From NCBI GenBank assembly GCA_904420095.1, contig CAJFUB010000007.1, positions 62,001-126,000 of the forward strand: a DNA stretch of 64,000 bases, read 5' to 3'. The notes under the pieces are model-generated. The model did no database searches. It had not been told where the DNA came from and saw only the letters and a list, made by a program, of their open reading frames with translations. Of this stretch, positions 54,988 through 63,584 are shown one piece after another. Numbering within the stretch: position 1 is the first letter of the stretch; every line of letters starts with the position of its first letter. Source of the DNA: an uncultured Clostridia bacterium. GTDB taxonomy: Bacteria; Bacillota; Clostridia; UBA1212; UBA1255. The position numbers and the translations under genes are program-made.

Positions 54988-56067
54988 TTAATTGTTTTTC
55001 TCGAAATCATGCATGAATGCAATCAAAGCCGCAACGCCTTCCTCCGGCATCGCGTTATAAATAGAAGCACGCATTCCTCCGACGCTGCGGTGTCCCTTCA
55101 GATTGGCAAAGCCGGCCGCGGTCGCTGCCTCGACAAACCGCTTGTCAAGCGTCTCGTCCCCCGTAACAAACGGAATGTTCATAATTGAACGGTCCTTACC
55201 TGTCACCGTTGCGCGGAAAAGCTTCGAGCCATCAAGATAATCGTACAATGCCTTTGCCTTCCGTTCATTGATTTTTTCGATTTCCTTCACGCCGCCAAGC
55301 TCCTTCAGCCACTCCAGTACCAGCTTGCAGATATAAATCGAATAGGTTGGCGGCGTATTATAGAGCGAGTTGTTTTTCGCATGAATGTCATACCGGAGCA
55401 TCGTCGGCGTCTCTTCCCTGTGCCGTCCGATCAGATCATCGCGTACGATCACTACAGTCAGTCCGGCGGGACCAATATTTTTCTGAGCGCCGGCAAAAAT
55501 AATTCCGAACCTCGAAACATCCGTTTCCTCTGAGAGAATTGCCGAAGAAAAATCAGCGACGATCGGCACGCTGCCCGTATCCGGAATTTTTGTATAGCGC
55601 GTTCCATAGATCGTGTTGTTCCAGCAGATATGCACATAATCCGCCTCCGGCGTAAAATCCTCGCGTTTGGTTTCGGGAATATACGTAAACGTCCGGTCTG
55701 CGGACGAGGCAACGACGTTTACTTTGCAGAATTTCTTTGCTTCCGCCTCCGCCTTGTTCGTCCACATTCCCGTTCCGATGATATCTACGATGCCGGAACC
55801 GTTTCCGATATTCAGAGGAACTGCCGCAAACTGAGTGGAAGCACCGCCCTGCAGAAAAAGGACTTTATAATTTTCAGGGATTCCCATAAGCTCGCGGAGC
55901 AGCGACTCCGCGCCGTAAATAATTTCTTCATACGCCTTAGAACGATGGCTCATCTCCATCACGGACATTCCCGTGCCATTGTAGTCCAGCATTTCGCTCT
56001 GCGCCCTTCTCAAAACCGATTCCGGTAAAACCGCCGGGCCGGAAGAAAAATTATATACTCTTTTCAT
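54988..56067 (-). CDS. serC: Phosphoserine aminotransferase
   Basis: This 359-residue PLP enzyme of serine (and possibly PLP) synthesis. N-terminal YNFSSGPAVLPESVL, substrate-loop FLQGGASTQFAAVPLN, PLP lysine in AGAQKNIGPAGL, and C-terminal GHRSVGGMRASIYNAMP. Full length. It stands between pyrH (15 nt away) and frr, two genes normally adjacent, so it is an insertion into an otherwise conserved operon. No serA follows in the window. Confidence 0.96.
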   Translation of the reverse strand: MKRVYNFSSGPAVLPESVLRRAQSEMLDYNGTGMSVMEMSHRSKAYEEIIYGAESLLRELMGIPENYKVLFLQGGASTQFAAVPLNIGNGSGIVDIIGTGMWTNKAEAEAKKFCKVNVVASSADRTFTYIPETKREDFTPEADYVHICWNNTIYGTRYTKIPDTGSVPIVADFSSAILSEETDVSRFGIIFAGAQKNIGPAGLTVVIVRDDLIGRHREETPTMLRYDIHAKNNSLYNTPPTYSIYICKLVLEWLKELGGVKEIEKINERKAKALYDYLDGSKLFRATVTGKDRSIMNIPFVTGDETLDKRFVEAATAAGFANLKGHRSVGGMRASIYNAMPEEGVAALIAFMHDFEKNN

Positions 56068-56082
56068 ACTATGTTCTCCTTA

Positions 56083-56802
56083 TCATTCAATGACCGTACC
56101 GATGTCCTCCCCGCATACTGCGCGCACCATATTATACGGATCGCGGACGCCAAATACGTGAATCCTGACGCCGTTGTCTTTACACATGGAAGCCGCGGTA
56201 GAATCCATTACCTTCAGATCCTTCCGAAGAACGTCGGCATGCGTAAGACGGGAAAATTTCTGCGCATCAGGATATTTGACGGGATCCTTGTCATATACAG
56301 CGTCTACGTTCTTCGCCAGCAGGATCGCATCGGCTCCGATTTCTGCCGCACGCAGCGCTGCGGCGGTATCCGTCGTAAAAAAAGGATTCCCCGTGCCGCA
56401 GCCGAAAATCGTTACCCTTCCTTTTTCCAGATGGCGCACGGCTTTGTTCCGGATGTACGGCTCCGCAATTTGCCGCATTTCGATCGCCGTCTGCACTCTC
56501 ACAATCATACCGTGCTGCTCCAGAGCATCGGCCAGGGCAAGCGAATTCATCACGGTCGCAAGCATCCCGATATGATCCGCGCGCGTCCTGTCCATATTGG
56601 CGTTCTGCGCGCCGCGCCAGAAATTTCCGCCGCCAACGACGACGGCGATTTCCACTCCCATATCGGATATCGTTTTTAAATTTTCCGCTACTCTGTCAAG
56701 CATTTCCGGATCAAGGCCAAAGCTTTTGCCGGTTTCCGTTTTGGCCGCAAGCGCTTCTCCGCTGATCTTGATCAAAACTCTTTTATATACAGGTTCGCTC
56801 AT
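56083..56802 (-). CDS. pyrH: UMP kinase
   Basis: This 239-residue hexameric amino-acid-kinase-fold enzyme converts UMP to UDP. Signatures: [43 protein letters not shown] and [17 protein letters not shown] with GGAGG upstream. A strong terminator separates it from tsf, so its expression may come from an internal promoter or read-through. Confidence 0.97.
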   Translation of the reverse strand: MSEPVYKRVLIKISGEALAAKTETGKSFGLDPEMLDRVAENLKTISDMGVEIAVVVGGGNFWRGAQNANMDRTRADHIGMLATVMNSLALADALEQHGMIVRVQTAIEMRQIAEPYIRNKAVRHLEKGRVTIFGCGTGNPFFTTDTAAALRAAEIGADAILLAKNVDAVYDKDPVKYPDAQKFSRLTHADVLRKDLKVMDSTAASMCKDNGVRIHVFGVRDPYNMVRAVCGEDIGTVIE

Positions 56803-56832
56803 GGGGATTCCTCCGTATAGATCTCGGTATTC

Positions 56833-56858
56833 AAAAAAAGGGCTTTTTGCAAAGCCCT
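56833..56858 (-). terminator. Rho-independent terminator between tsf and pyrH
   Basis: On the minus strand AGGGCTTT-GCAA-AAAGCCCT forms an 8-bp stem with a 4-nt loop, followed by six T. It starts ~15 nt after the tsf stop. Confidence 0.85.
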
Positions 56859-56872
56859 CTCGAACGCGGTAA

Positions 56873-57520
56873 TTATTTCAGCTGCTTCATGACCTCGTCC
56901 GCAAAATTTTCTTCTTTTTTGGCAAGGCCCTCGCCCTTTTCATATCTGACGAAACGTCTTACCGTAATTTTTTCGCCGATCGTTGCAATCAAGCCGTTTA
57001 AGATATCGGAAACCTTTTTCTCCGGATCTTTCACGAACGGCTGTTCCAGAAGGCAATAATTTTCATAGAATTTCGAAATTCTGCCCTCCACCATTTTGTC
57101 CACAATTTTCTCCGGCTTTCCCTCGTTCAGCGCCTGCGCTCTGAGAACGGCTTTTTCTTTCTCAATGTCTTCCGCCGGAACGTCGTCTTTGGAAACATAG
57201 AGCGGATTGGTTGCGGCGATATGCATGGCGACATCTTTGACAAATCCGCGGAAAACGTCGTTTCTGGCTACAAAATCCGTTTCACAGTTTACTTCTACCA
57301 AAACGCCGATTCTTCCGCCTCCGTGGATATACGCTTCCACTATGCCTTCGCTGGCGATTCTTCCGGCCTTTTTCGCGGCGGCGGCAAGACCCTTTTCTCT
57401 GAGATAGTCAGCGGCCTTTTCCATATCGCCGTTTGTCTCGGTCAGAGCCTTCTTGCAGTCGTTCAGTCCTGCGGACGTTCTTTCCCTTAATTCTTTAATC
57501 ATGCTTGCGGAAATATTCAT
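56873..57520 (-). CDS. tsf: Elongation factor Ts
   Basis: This 215-residue nucleotide exchange factor for EF-Tu is of the shorter form. N-terminal UBA-like [19 protein letters not shown] (the key TDF-type loop is TSAGLNDC), then the core motif [17 protein letters not shown]. One dimerisation subdomain is reduced compared with the ~285-residue E. coli protein, as in many Firmicutes. It begins 2 nt after rpsB. Confidence 0.96.
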   Translation of the reverse strand: MNISASMIKELRERTSAGLNDCKKALTETNGDMEKAADYLREKGLAAAAKKAGRIASEGIVEAYIHGGGRIGVLVEVNCETDFVARNDVFRGFVKDVAMHIAATNPLYVSKDDVPAEDIEKEKAVLRAQALNEGKPEKIVDKMVEGRISKFYENYCLLEQPFVKDPEKKVSDILNGLIATIGEKITVRRFVRYEKGEGLAKKEENFADEVMKQLK

Positions 57521-57522
57521 GC

Positions 57523-58287
57523 TTATTCCTCCTCCGTAATTGCGATATCTTCCGTCACTTCTTCTATCTCGTCGGAGTCCTTTGCTTCCTCATAATCGCC
57601 GGCGTCGCCCTCTTTCCCTTCAATGATGGCGTCGACCATTTTTCCGGCAATAAGCTTTACTGCGCGGATCGCATCGTCGTTTCCGGGGATTACGTAATCG
57701 ATTTCGTCCGGATCACAGTTGGTATCTACGATCGCAACAACGGGGATTCCAAGCTTTTTGGCCTCCTGTACCGCGTTTCGCTCGACTCTGGGATCCACGA
57801 CGAAAAGCGCCGCGGGCAATTTCTTCATGTTCTTGATTCCGCCCAGGTTCTTTTCCAGCTTATCGCGCTCCGCCTTCAGCTTAATGACTTCTTTCTTGGG
57901 AAGACGCTCAAAGATTCCCTTTTCTTCCATATCGTTCAGCTTATTCAGCTTTTCGATTCTCTTCTCGATGGTTTTGAAATTGGTAAGCATGCCGCCGAGC
58001 CATCTGTTGTTGACATAATATTGGCCGGCCCGTTCGGCCTCCTCTACGATCGAATCCTTCGCCTGTTTTTTTGTTCCGACGAAAAGAACTTCCCCGCCGT
58101 TCTTTGCGACATCGGCAAGAAAATAATACGCCTCGTCAATCTTCTTGACGGTCTTCTGCAGATCTATGATATAGATCCCGTTTCTTTCCGTGAAAATGTA
58201 TTCCGCCATTTTGGGGTTCCATCTTCTCGTCTGATGGCCGAAATGCACGCCTGCTTCCAGCAATTGCTTCATTGAAATGACTGCCAT
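57523..58287 (-). CDS. rpsB: 30S ribosomal protein S2
   Basis: This 254-residue S2 protein: [51 protein letters not shown], and [19 protein letters not shown]. An acidic C-terminal tail extends the usual length slightly. First gene of the rpsB-tsf unit, with AAAGGAGG upstream of the ATG and a consensus promoter ~120 nt upstream. Confidence 0.98.
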   Translation of the reverse strand: MAVISMKQLLEAGVHFGHQTRRWNPKMAEYIFTERNGIYIIDLQKTVKKIDEAYYFLADVAKNGGEVLFVGTKKQAKDSIVEEAERAGQYYVNNRWLGGMLTNFKTIEKRIEKLNKLNDMEEKGIFERLPKKEVIKLKAERDKLEKNLGGIKNMKKLPAALFVVDPRVERNAVQEAKKLGIPVVAIVDTNCDPDEIDYVIPGNDDAIRAVKLIAGKMVDAIIEGKEGDAGDYEEAKDSDEIEEVTEDIAITEEE

Positions 58288-58405
58288 TAAATTTTCCTCC
58301 TTTTATTTTGATCCTCCGGCTCCTTCCTCTTCCCGCGGAAGCGCTCTGTAAAACGCCAGGACCGCGCGAATCCAAAGCCGTGCGTATTGCTAAGCAGCGT
58401 TTGGT

Positions 58406-58434
58406 ATTATAACAGACATTTTCCCGGAATGCAA
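58406..58434 (-). promoter_or_regulatory. Promoter of rpsB-tsf with ~110-nt leader
   Basis: On the minus strand, TTGCAT, a 17-nt spacer and TATAAT. The untranslated leader of about 110 nt is GC-rich and could fold, leaving room for S2 autoregulation as known for other rpsB leaders. I did not resolve a specific motif. Confidence 0.75.
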
Positions 58435-58615
58435 GCGTAAAAGCACCGCCTTAATTGCGTCTCTGAGCCTGCCAAGCGAGCCCTATCGCCCGGGAGCAGG
58501 CTGCAGGCGTTTTTTCTTATTCCGAAGGAGCATAGTAAAAATTTGCGCGATGCGGCGATCCTCCGCAATGGTTCCCTTGCCCGTCCTCAAGGGAGGACCG
58601 GCATAAGCGCCGCTT

Positions 58616-59368
58616 CTATTGAGACGGCTCCGGCTGGCTTTGCCGGCCGTTTGCCATTCCGCCCGGATTACATTTATCGGGAAATAATAAATTTGCGATA
58701 TGCCGACCATTTACATTCCCCTGCAGAAGTCCCTCCAAACAGTAGTGGCAATAGCAAACGATCGTATCTGTCTGATACTGTCTGCAATAAGCTTGCATGA
58801 GTGCAATTTGTTCTTCTTGCGTATGATTTATAAATTTTCCTTTGGCTTGTTCTACGTAATGTTTGGGAGCAAGCTTGGAATTCTTAACTGGCTGTTCCCG
58901 ATATAAGGTGCTTCCGCAAAAATCTGTTTTCTCATGATTCTTATTTGCTTCTACGTATTTTATATTCATTTTTCTGAGCAAGCTGCGGACAGCTTCTTGC
59001 TCGTGCAGACGTTCTCTGGTTCGCCAGCAGTCCTGAATCGTAACCTCCAATCCGCCATAGTCCGGAAAAGAAAATGACGGATCACGGTCAATGAATTCCC
59101 ACAGGGACACGGCCTTTACGCCTGTGCGCCATTCTTCCACAATATTAGTACAATTATGACAAACAGAAATTACGGTGTCTCCCGGTTGAAAAACCTCGGA
59201 TACCGGAAGCTGCTTCCATGCGTTTTGAACGCTGCAGTCTGAAATTCTTTTTGTGTTTTGCGCTACTCGGTAATTTGGAATACAGCAGCGTACAATCGTA
59301 ATGTCCGGCTTTGCTTTTATATACTTTTGCAGCAGCAAGCTTGTTTCAGGAAACCGCGCTGTGAACAT
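58616..59368 (-). CDS. HdrB-like cysteine-rich (CCG-domain) protein, 5' end disturbed
   Basis: This 250-residue protein has two cysteine-rich CCG-type halves as in heterodisulfide reductase subunit B: VRCCIPNYR with SVCHNCTNI, then QDCWRTRE with TDFCGSTLY and CYCHYCLEGLL. Such domains bind iron-sulfur clusters in redox enzymes. The frame is open further upstream (VYLLYCSC before the first ATG, adding a CxC), but has no start codon. The well-placed ATG at 59394 after GGAGGAG is in another frame and reads only 25 codons. A small frameshift near 59390 probably removed the true start. Downstream of the HD-domain gene. Confidence 0.65.
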   Translation of the reverse strand: MFTARFPETSLLLQKYIKAKPDITIVRCCIPNYRVAQNTKRISDCSVQNAWKQLPVSEVFQPGDTVISVCHNCTNIVEEWRTGVKAVSLWEFIDRDPSFSFPDYGGLEVTIQDCWRTRERLHEQEAVRSLLRKMNIKYVEANKNHEKTDFCGSTLYREQPVKNSKLAPKHYVEQAKGKFINHTQEEQIALMQAYCRQYQTDTIVCYCHYCLEGLLQGNVNGRHIANLLFPDKCNPGGMANGRQSQPEPSQ

Positions 59369-59473
59369 ACAGCTGCAATATAGTAAATAGACATTATTAC
59401 TCCTCCACAGTTTTTTATATTTCTGCGGCCCAAAAGCTCTTATCCGGCGCGGTATGGCAGGGTGGTTTCCCTT

Positions 59474-60073
59474 TCATCTGAAAGTATTTTCGACTACTCC
59501 CGGAAGCAGCTTGTAAATGGAACCGTTTATTTTTTCTTCGAACAGGGCTTCGATTTCTAAGATCTTTTTCCATCGCAAAGTCGTGGCGGGCGGTGTTCCG
59601 TAGCGAATTGCAACATCGACAAACCGTTTTTCCAAAAGGCAAAATCCAGTTGGAAGCGCCAGCGCGTCGCACAGCTGCACAAGTCGGTCATAATCATCAT
59701 AAACGGCGTTTTTGATAAAATGCTCCATAAACAAATAGTCGCTTTCGGATACGTCAAACGTGCCGATAGAGGTTTTTATATCCTGGATCATAAAAGCATG
59801 AGAGATACAGATTTGCGCCGCCTTTTCCCAGCCGCGTTCCATGCAAAAGCGATAGCCGTCTATCAAATGCTTTTCAGAGGTTACTCCGGCATATCTTCCG
59901 ATATCATGCAGCAGTCCAAAGCAATATGCCAGATCGGAAGATAAATCGCTGCACTGCGCGGCAATATTTTTACAGGCCAGTGCCACAAAGCGCGAGTGTT
60001 CTATCCATTTTCCTGGATTTAATCTTCCCGCCCATTCCAATTCGGTTTCTGCTGTTCTGCAATTCAGTTCCAA
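59474..60073 (-). CDS. HD-domain phosphohydrolase
   Basis: This ~199-residue protein has the HD metal site: HSRFVALACKNIA (first His), FGLLHDIGRYAG (His-Asp pair) and a later CDALALP (distal Asp). Proteins of this type hydrolyse phosphate esters of nucleotides or metabolites; the substrate is unknown. The start was placed at TTG 60073, 9 nt after AAAGGA; an upstream TTG at 60097 lacks a ribosome site. A TATAAT lies ~100 nt upstream. Co-directional with the HdrB-like gene. Confidence 0.8.
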   Translation of the reverse strand: MELNCRTAETELEWAGRLNPGKWIEHSRFVALACKNIAAQCSDLSSDLAYCFGLLHDIGRYAGVTSEKHLIDGYRFCMERGWEKAAQICISHAFMIQDIKTSIGTFDVSESDYLFMEHFIKNAVYDDYDRLVQLCDALALPTGFCLLEKRFVDVAIRYGTPPATTLRWKKILEIEALFEEKINGSIYKLLPGVVENTFR

Positions 60074-60236
60074 CTCATTTATTCCTTTCTTAAGCAAGGG
60101 AGACTGAAGTGAAACGCCCAGGCTCCTCCGCTATTTAAAAGCTTACGAAGGCAGACAGGTGCGTGCATCTCGCGAGATCGCTGCCTATCTGCAATTATTA
60201 TAGCGCCAAAGACACAAGGATAATATCTCTATTCTG

Positions 60237-61154
60237 TCATATTTTATCACTATTCTGCCATTTGCGGCGGTATTGCAACGGTGTGCATCCTGTAGCTTCA
60301 CGAAAGATTTTCCCAAAATAGCTGGCATTTCCTAATCCGCAGGCATATCCGATTTCTGTTATAGTCCTTTGGCTGTCTGCAAGCATTTGGCGGGCCGCCT
60401 GTATCCGATAGCTCTTTATATACTCAACAGGCGTCATATGCAAATAGTTTTGGAAAACCCTATAGCATTCCCTTTCGCTTAAATAGGCAATTTGGGCAAG
60501 CTCTGAAATAGATATTTTTTCATGGTAATTCTCATGGATATATATCATCATTCGTTTTACTTTATCAGCGGTACTATTAATGGGCTGCGTTTTTTCCTGG
60601 AGTATGGAGCCGCACAGCTTGAACAGCCGGAGCCATATCTGCGAAAGGGCCTCTCTTACATTTATCTCATAGCCAAATTCATCTTCTGACAGTAAAAATG
60701 CGCTGCGAATCAAATCAATAACAGCCGCCTGCTCCCGTTCTTCCGCACCGAGTGCAATTATTTCTATTTGGGAGCATGTAATAATCGGCATAATATACTT
60801 TTGCTCAATAATACTTCCATGACTCCCCGCCAGTAATTTCGGGGCAAAAATATGCAGCAGCTGTACGTTTTCTTCATTATGCGTCTGAATTTCTGTCATA
60901 TGCAATACGTTAGAATTAACCATACCGGCTGAACCGGCAGAAAACGTGACGGTTTTACGCGGCGTATGATATTTTAGCTTGCCGCTTTCTATGTAAAATA
61001 GCTCTATGGCGTTATGCCAATGCCACGGCACAAAGGGCTCACGATAATAGTCCAGCTCTGCGCGCGAAGCGATATATGGAAAATCAGGAGTGGCGTATGG
61101 CAGCTTTTCCTCATTGCTGCCTATCTGAAATTCTAAATTTCGGGTAATTCTCAT
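60237..61154 (-). CDS. AraC-family transcriptional regulator
   Basis: This 305-residue regulator has an N-terminal cupin with PFVPWHWHNAIELFYIESG, and two C-terminal helix-turn-helix motifs (ISISELAQIAYLSERECYRVF and EIGYACGLGNASYFGKIFRE). It resembles regulators of sugar or stress genes and is not close to the AraC protein at 44 kb apart from the fold. GGGAGG precedes the ATG. The HD and HdrB-like genes downstream are possible targets by position only. Confidence 0.9.
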   Translation of the reverse strand: MRITRNLEFQIGSNEEKLPYATPDFPYIASRAELDYYREPFVPWHWHNAIELFYIESGKLKYHTPRKTVTFSAGSAGMVNSNVLHMTEIQTHNEENVQLLHIFAPKLLAGSHGSIIEQKYIMPIITCSQIEIIALGAEEREQAAVIDLIRSAFLLSEDEFGYEINVREALSQIWLRLFKLCGSILQEKTQPINSTADKVKRMMIYIHENYHEKISISELAQIAYLSERECYRVFQNYLHMTPVEYIKSYRIQAARQMLADSQRTITEIGYACGLGNASYFGKIFREATGCTPLQYRRKWQNSDKI

Positions 61155-61223
61155 TCTGACACCTCCCTGATACGAATTGTACTATAGCTGAGCCGGAGAC
61201 AGTGCAAGTGCTATCGCCTCGTC

Positions 61224-61712
61224 TTATAATTCTATGTATTTCGGCGGAAGCGCCGGAGCCTTCATCGCCTGGACGGCTTGTGAAACGGATTGTTTTCCCT
61301 GCAAAACCATTAATTTCGACGTGCCGTGGGCAATCAGCTTTCCGGCAGCGTCTGTCACTGCTGCCTGACAAAGGCATATGCTGCGGCCGATTCGGATGGT
61401 TTGTCCCTCGGCAATCATGACGCCTTCTTTCATCATGGATAAATTATTCACGCTTAAGTCGACGGAGGTATAACCGGCGTTTTCCTCCATTTCACAATAT
61501 GCAGCCCAGTAAGCAGCCGTATCGATCACCGATGCATAAACGCCGCCATGCACCCCTCCAAACGGGTTCAAATGCTTTCGATCAAGCGCGACCGTTATTT
61601 TGGAATATCCTTTGCGCAGTTCACAGACTTTCATATCAAGAAGCTTGAAAAAAGGGCTGGCGTTTATTAACGCCAGCAATGCGTCGAGATGCTCCGGATT
61701 GATTTGCTTCAT
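61224..61712 (-). CDS. PaaI-type hotdog thioesterase
   Basis: This 162-residue protein of the 4HBT/PaaI family has the catalytic segment NPFGGVHGGVYASVIDTAAYWA (HGG motif) followed by SVDLSVNNLS. It hydrolyses acyl-CoA thioesters, often aromatic; the substrate is not defined here. GGAGG lies 9 nt before the ATG. Upstream of the AraC gene on the same strand. Confidence 0.88.
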   Translation of the reverse strand: MKQINPEHLDALLALINASPFFKLLDMKVCELRKGYSKITVALDRKHLNPFGGVHGGVYASVIDTAAYWAAYCEMEENAGYTSVDLSVNNLSMMKEGVMIAEGQTIRIGRSICLCQAAVTDAAGKLIAHGTSKLMVLQGKQSVSQAVQAMKAPALPPKYIEL

Positions 61713-61784
61713 ATCCTTTTCCCTCCTTCTCCGTTATTATAACAAAAAGAAAAGATTTGGAAAAGAAGCGGCTTCCGTTAAAGC

Positions 61785-62100
61785 TCAGCCGATATCCATC
61801 GTGATTTCCACAACCTGATAATAGGTTCCCGCACGGATCAGCATCGTGTGACTCCCGGAAGAAAGTCCGGAAATATCGACATCGTCGTCGAATGCATTGG
61901 TGGCCGCCGCTACATCGCTCCTGTAATCCGCGGGAAGCGAGATCCAGGCGCCGCCGTCTATAACAGTATTGAAAGGATGCCGTCCCCGCCCTGCGTACAG
62001 ACCAGCCCTGGACATAAAGCGTCTGCATGCCTGCGCGCACGGAGGTTTCCGCACAGATGACTTTATCATCGAATTTATGCAAAGCAATGCATTTTGTCCT
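61785..62100 (-). pseudogene. Decayed fragment of an extracellular Ig-like/beta-sandwich domain protein
   Basis: The minus strand encodes CAETSVRAGMQTLYVQGWSV in one frame and, after a shift near 61975, IDGGAWISLPADYR, then SGLSSGSHTMLIRAGTYYQ with a stop at 61785. Together these resemble one domain of cell-surface or glycan-handling proteins. No start codon serves the first part, and it abuts the gtrA stop, so the middle and 5' end of the gene appear deleted. It probably belonged to a gtrA-linked surface gene. Confidence 0.55.
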
Positions 62101-62102
62101 TT

Positions 62103-62540
62103 TCAGGACGATTCCTTTTTGAACACCCAAAATTTATTCATCAAAAAATTAACGATCAGCATAACGGGCGTCACGATCAGCTTGCAGTAGTCCTCCGGTA
62201 CGGAAAATACTCTGTTGACAAGCATAACAAGCAAAGCGCTCATTATGGCATATATCACAAACGCAGCGATAAATTTCGGTCCTGTCCGGCGGTTTCTGCC
62301 GTCGAATACAAATTTGCTGTTTAAAAGATAGCTGTTCACCGCTCCTGCGATATCTCCCAGGATGGAGCTTGTCCCCGCAGCAAGATTAAAGCCAAACAGC
62401 ACAAGCTCAAAATCAAATAAGCCCCAAAGCCGCAAAAGGATCCAGCTGACGATCAGCGCCACTACGGTATTGGATACTCCGACGCAGCAAAATAAAATAA
62501 ATTGCTTATATTTTAACCAGAGGGCTTTGATTTTTTCCAT
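62103..62540 (-). CDS. GtrA-family membrane protein
   Basis: This 145-residue protein has four membrane helices. Family features: FCCVGVSNTVVALIVSWILL near the N terminus, then NSYLLNSKFVF, and C-terminal NFLMNKFWVF. GtrA proteins help flip or modify lipid-linked sugars for cell-wall glycosylation. AAGGAG lies 8 nt before the ATG, and the CPBP gene ends 13 nt upstream. The partner glycosyltransferase expected downstream is absent, with only a decayed fragment there. Confidence 0.9.
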   Translation of the reverse strand: MEKIKALWLKYKQFILFCCVGVSNTVVALIVSWILLRLWGLFDFELVLFGFNLAAGTSSILGDIAGAVNSYLLNSKFVFDGRNRRTGPKFIAAFVIYAIMSALLVMLVNRVFSVPEDYCKLIVTPVMLIVNFLMNKFWVFKKESS

Positions 62541-62553
62541 TCCATATACTCCT

Positions 62554-63465
62554 TTATGTATTTAGACCGCCGCGGCTTCGTCTTCTGCAGGCAATCCCCG
62601 TTGCAACCATCAGAATCAATGCGATCACAGAAGAAATCAGAACGCTGGCAGTCAGGCCATACGCATCTACCATCAGATACGTCGCGATGCCCGAAAAGTT
62701 AAATGCCGCATGAAACAGGATATTGGAAGTAAGCGTGCCTGTTATCTCATACAGCCAAACCATCACAAGAGAAAGCAGGCCGGAATAAATTCCCTGCAAT
62801 ATATTTCCGTGATAAACTCCAAATAGTACGGAGGTGATCAGCGCCGCCGCCAGCACAGAAAGCCTGTGGGACGCTGCGGTCACGCGCGCAGGGATGGTAT
62901 TGAGGATCTTTTTGAGCGCATTGTAGAGGAATCCGCGAAACAGCAGCTCCTCCACTATGGGCGCAGCGATTACGGTCGCCATATAAGAAAGCAAAACACT
63001 GCCTCCGTCAAATGCGCTGACGCTCTCCTGGTTTTCCTGCACCCAGCTTTCCGGCAGCCGTTCGGAAATAAGATTCAGAAGCGTATTAAACGAAACGCCC
63101 ACGAACGTGCCGATCGCCAAAGAAGAAACGGAAAGCGTCCCGCCCAGCCGGCGCGTATTGATGCCGATCATGCGGGAAAACCGGACCTTTCGGTTTACAA
63201 GATACAAAATGAGAAGCAGAAGCAGCGCCGCTAAAATATAAAGCAGCGAAATATTCCGATAGAAAAGCGCATATACAAGCTCATTCAGCTCCGTTTCATT
63301 TGCTCCGGGGTGATTCCGTACGGCGTAGATGGAAAAAAGAAAAATCGCGGCGTACTGAACGATATAATTCACCGCCTGCCATGCCAAATACGCCAGACAT
63401 GGAATCAGCACTGCCTTCAGAATTATCATACTCTTTTTGGGAGGATTCTGCTCATTTTCATACAT
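62554..63465 (-). CDS. CPBP-family intramembrane glutamic protease
   Basis: This ~303-residue membrane protein has about eight helices. The catalytic motifs of Rce1/CPBP proteases are present: EELLFRGFLYNAL (EExxxR) and VLFGVYHGNILQGIYSG (FxxxH), followed by ILFHAAFN. Roles in the family include CAAX-like processing and bacteriocin self-immunity. The start was set at 63465 (MYENEQNPPKKS), 11 nt after AGGAGG; the upstream ATG at 63525 would be almost leaderless. Confidence 0.9.
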   Translation of the reverse strand: MYENEQNPPKKSMIILKAVLIPCLAYLAWQAVNYIVQYAAIFLFSIYAVRNHPGANETELNELVYALFYRNISLLYILAALLLLLILYLVNRKVRFSRMIGINTRRLGGTLSVSSLAIGTFVGVSFNTLLNLISERLPESWVQENQESVSAFDGGSVLLSYMATVIAAPIVEELLFRGFLYNALKKILNTIPARVTAASHRLSVLAAALITSVLFGVYHGNILQGIYSGLLSLVMVWLYEITGTLTSNILFHAAFNFSGIATYLMVDAYGLTASVLISSVIALILMVATGIACRRRSRGGLNT

Positions 63466-63533
63466 ACGCTGCCGCGCCTCCTTCGATCGCTTCCAATCTT
63501 GTTTCTTTTTTGGTATAATATCCATACCGTGTA

Positions 63534-63561
63534 ATTATAACCCAATTCCGGATAATTACAA
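63534..63561 (-). promoter_or_regulatory. Promoter for the CPBP-gtrA operon
   Basis: On the minus strand, TTGTAA, a 16-nt spacer and TATAAT lie ~70 nt before the chosen CPBP start. They lie just upstream of the divergent uridine-kinase-like gene. Confidence 0.6.
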
Positions 63562-63584
63562 CTTTTTTCGCAGGAGTGATCGGA

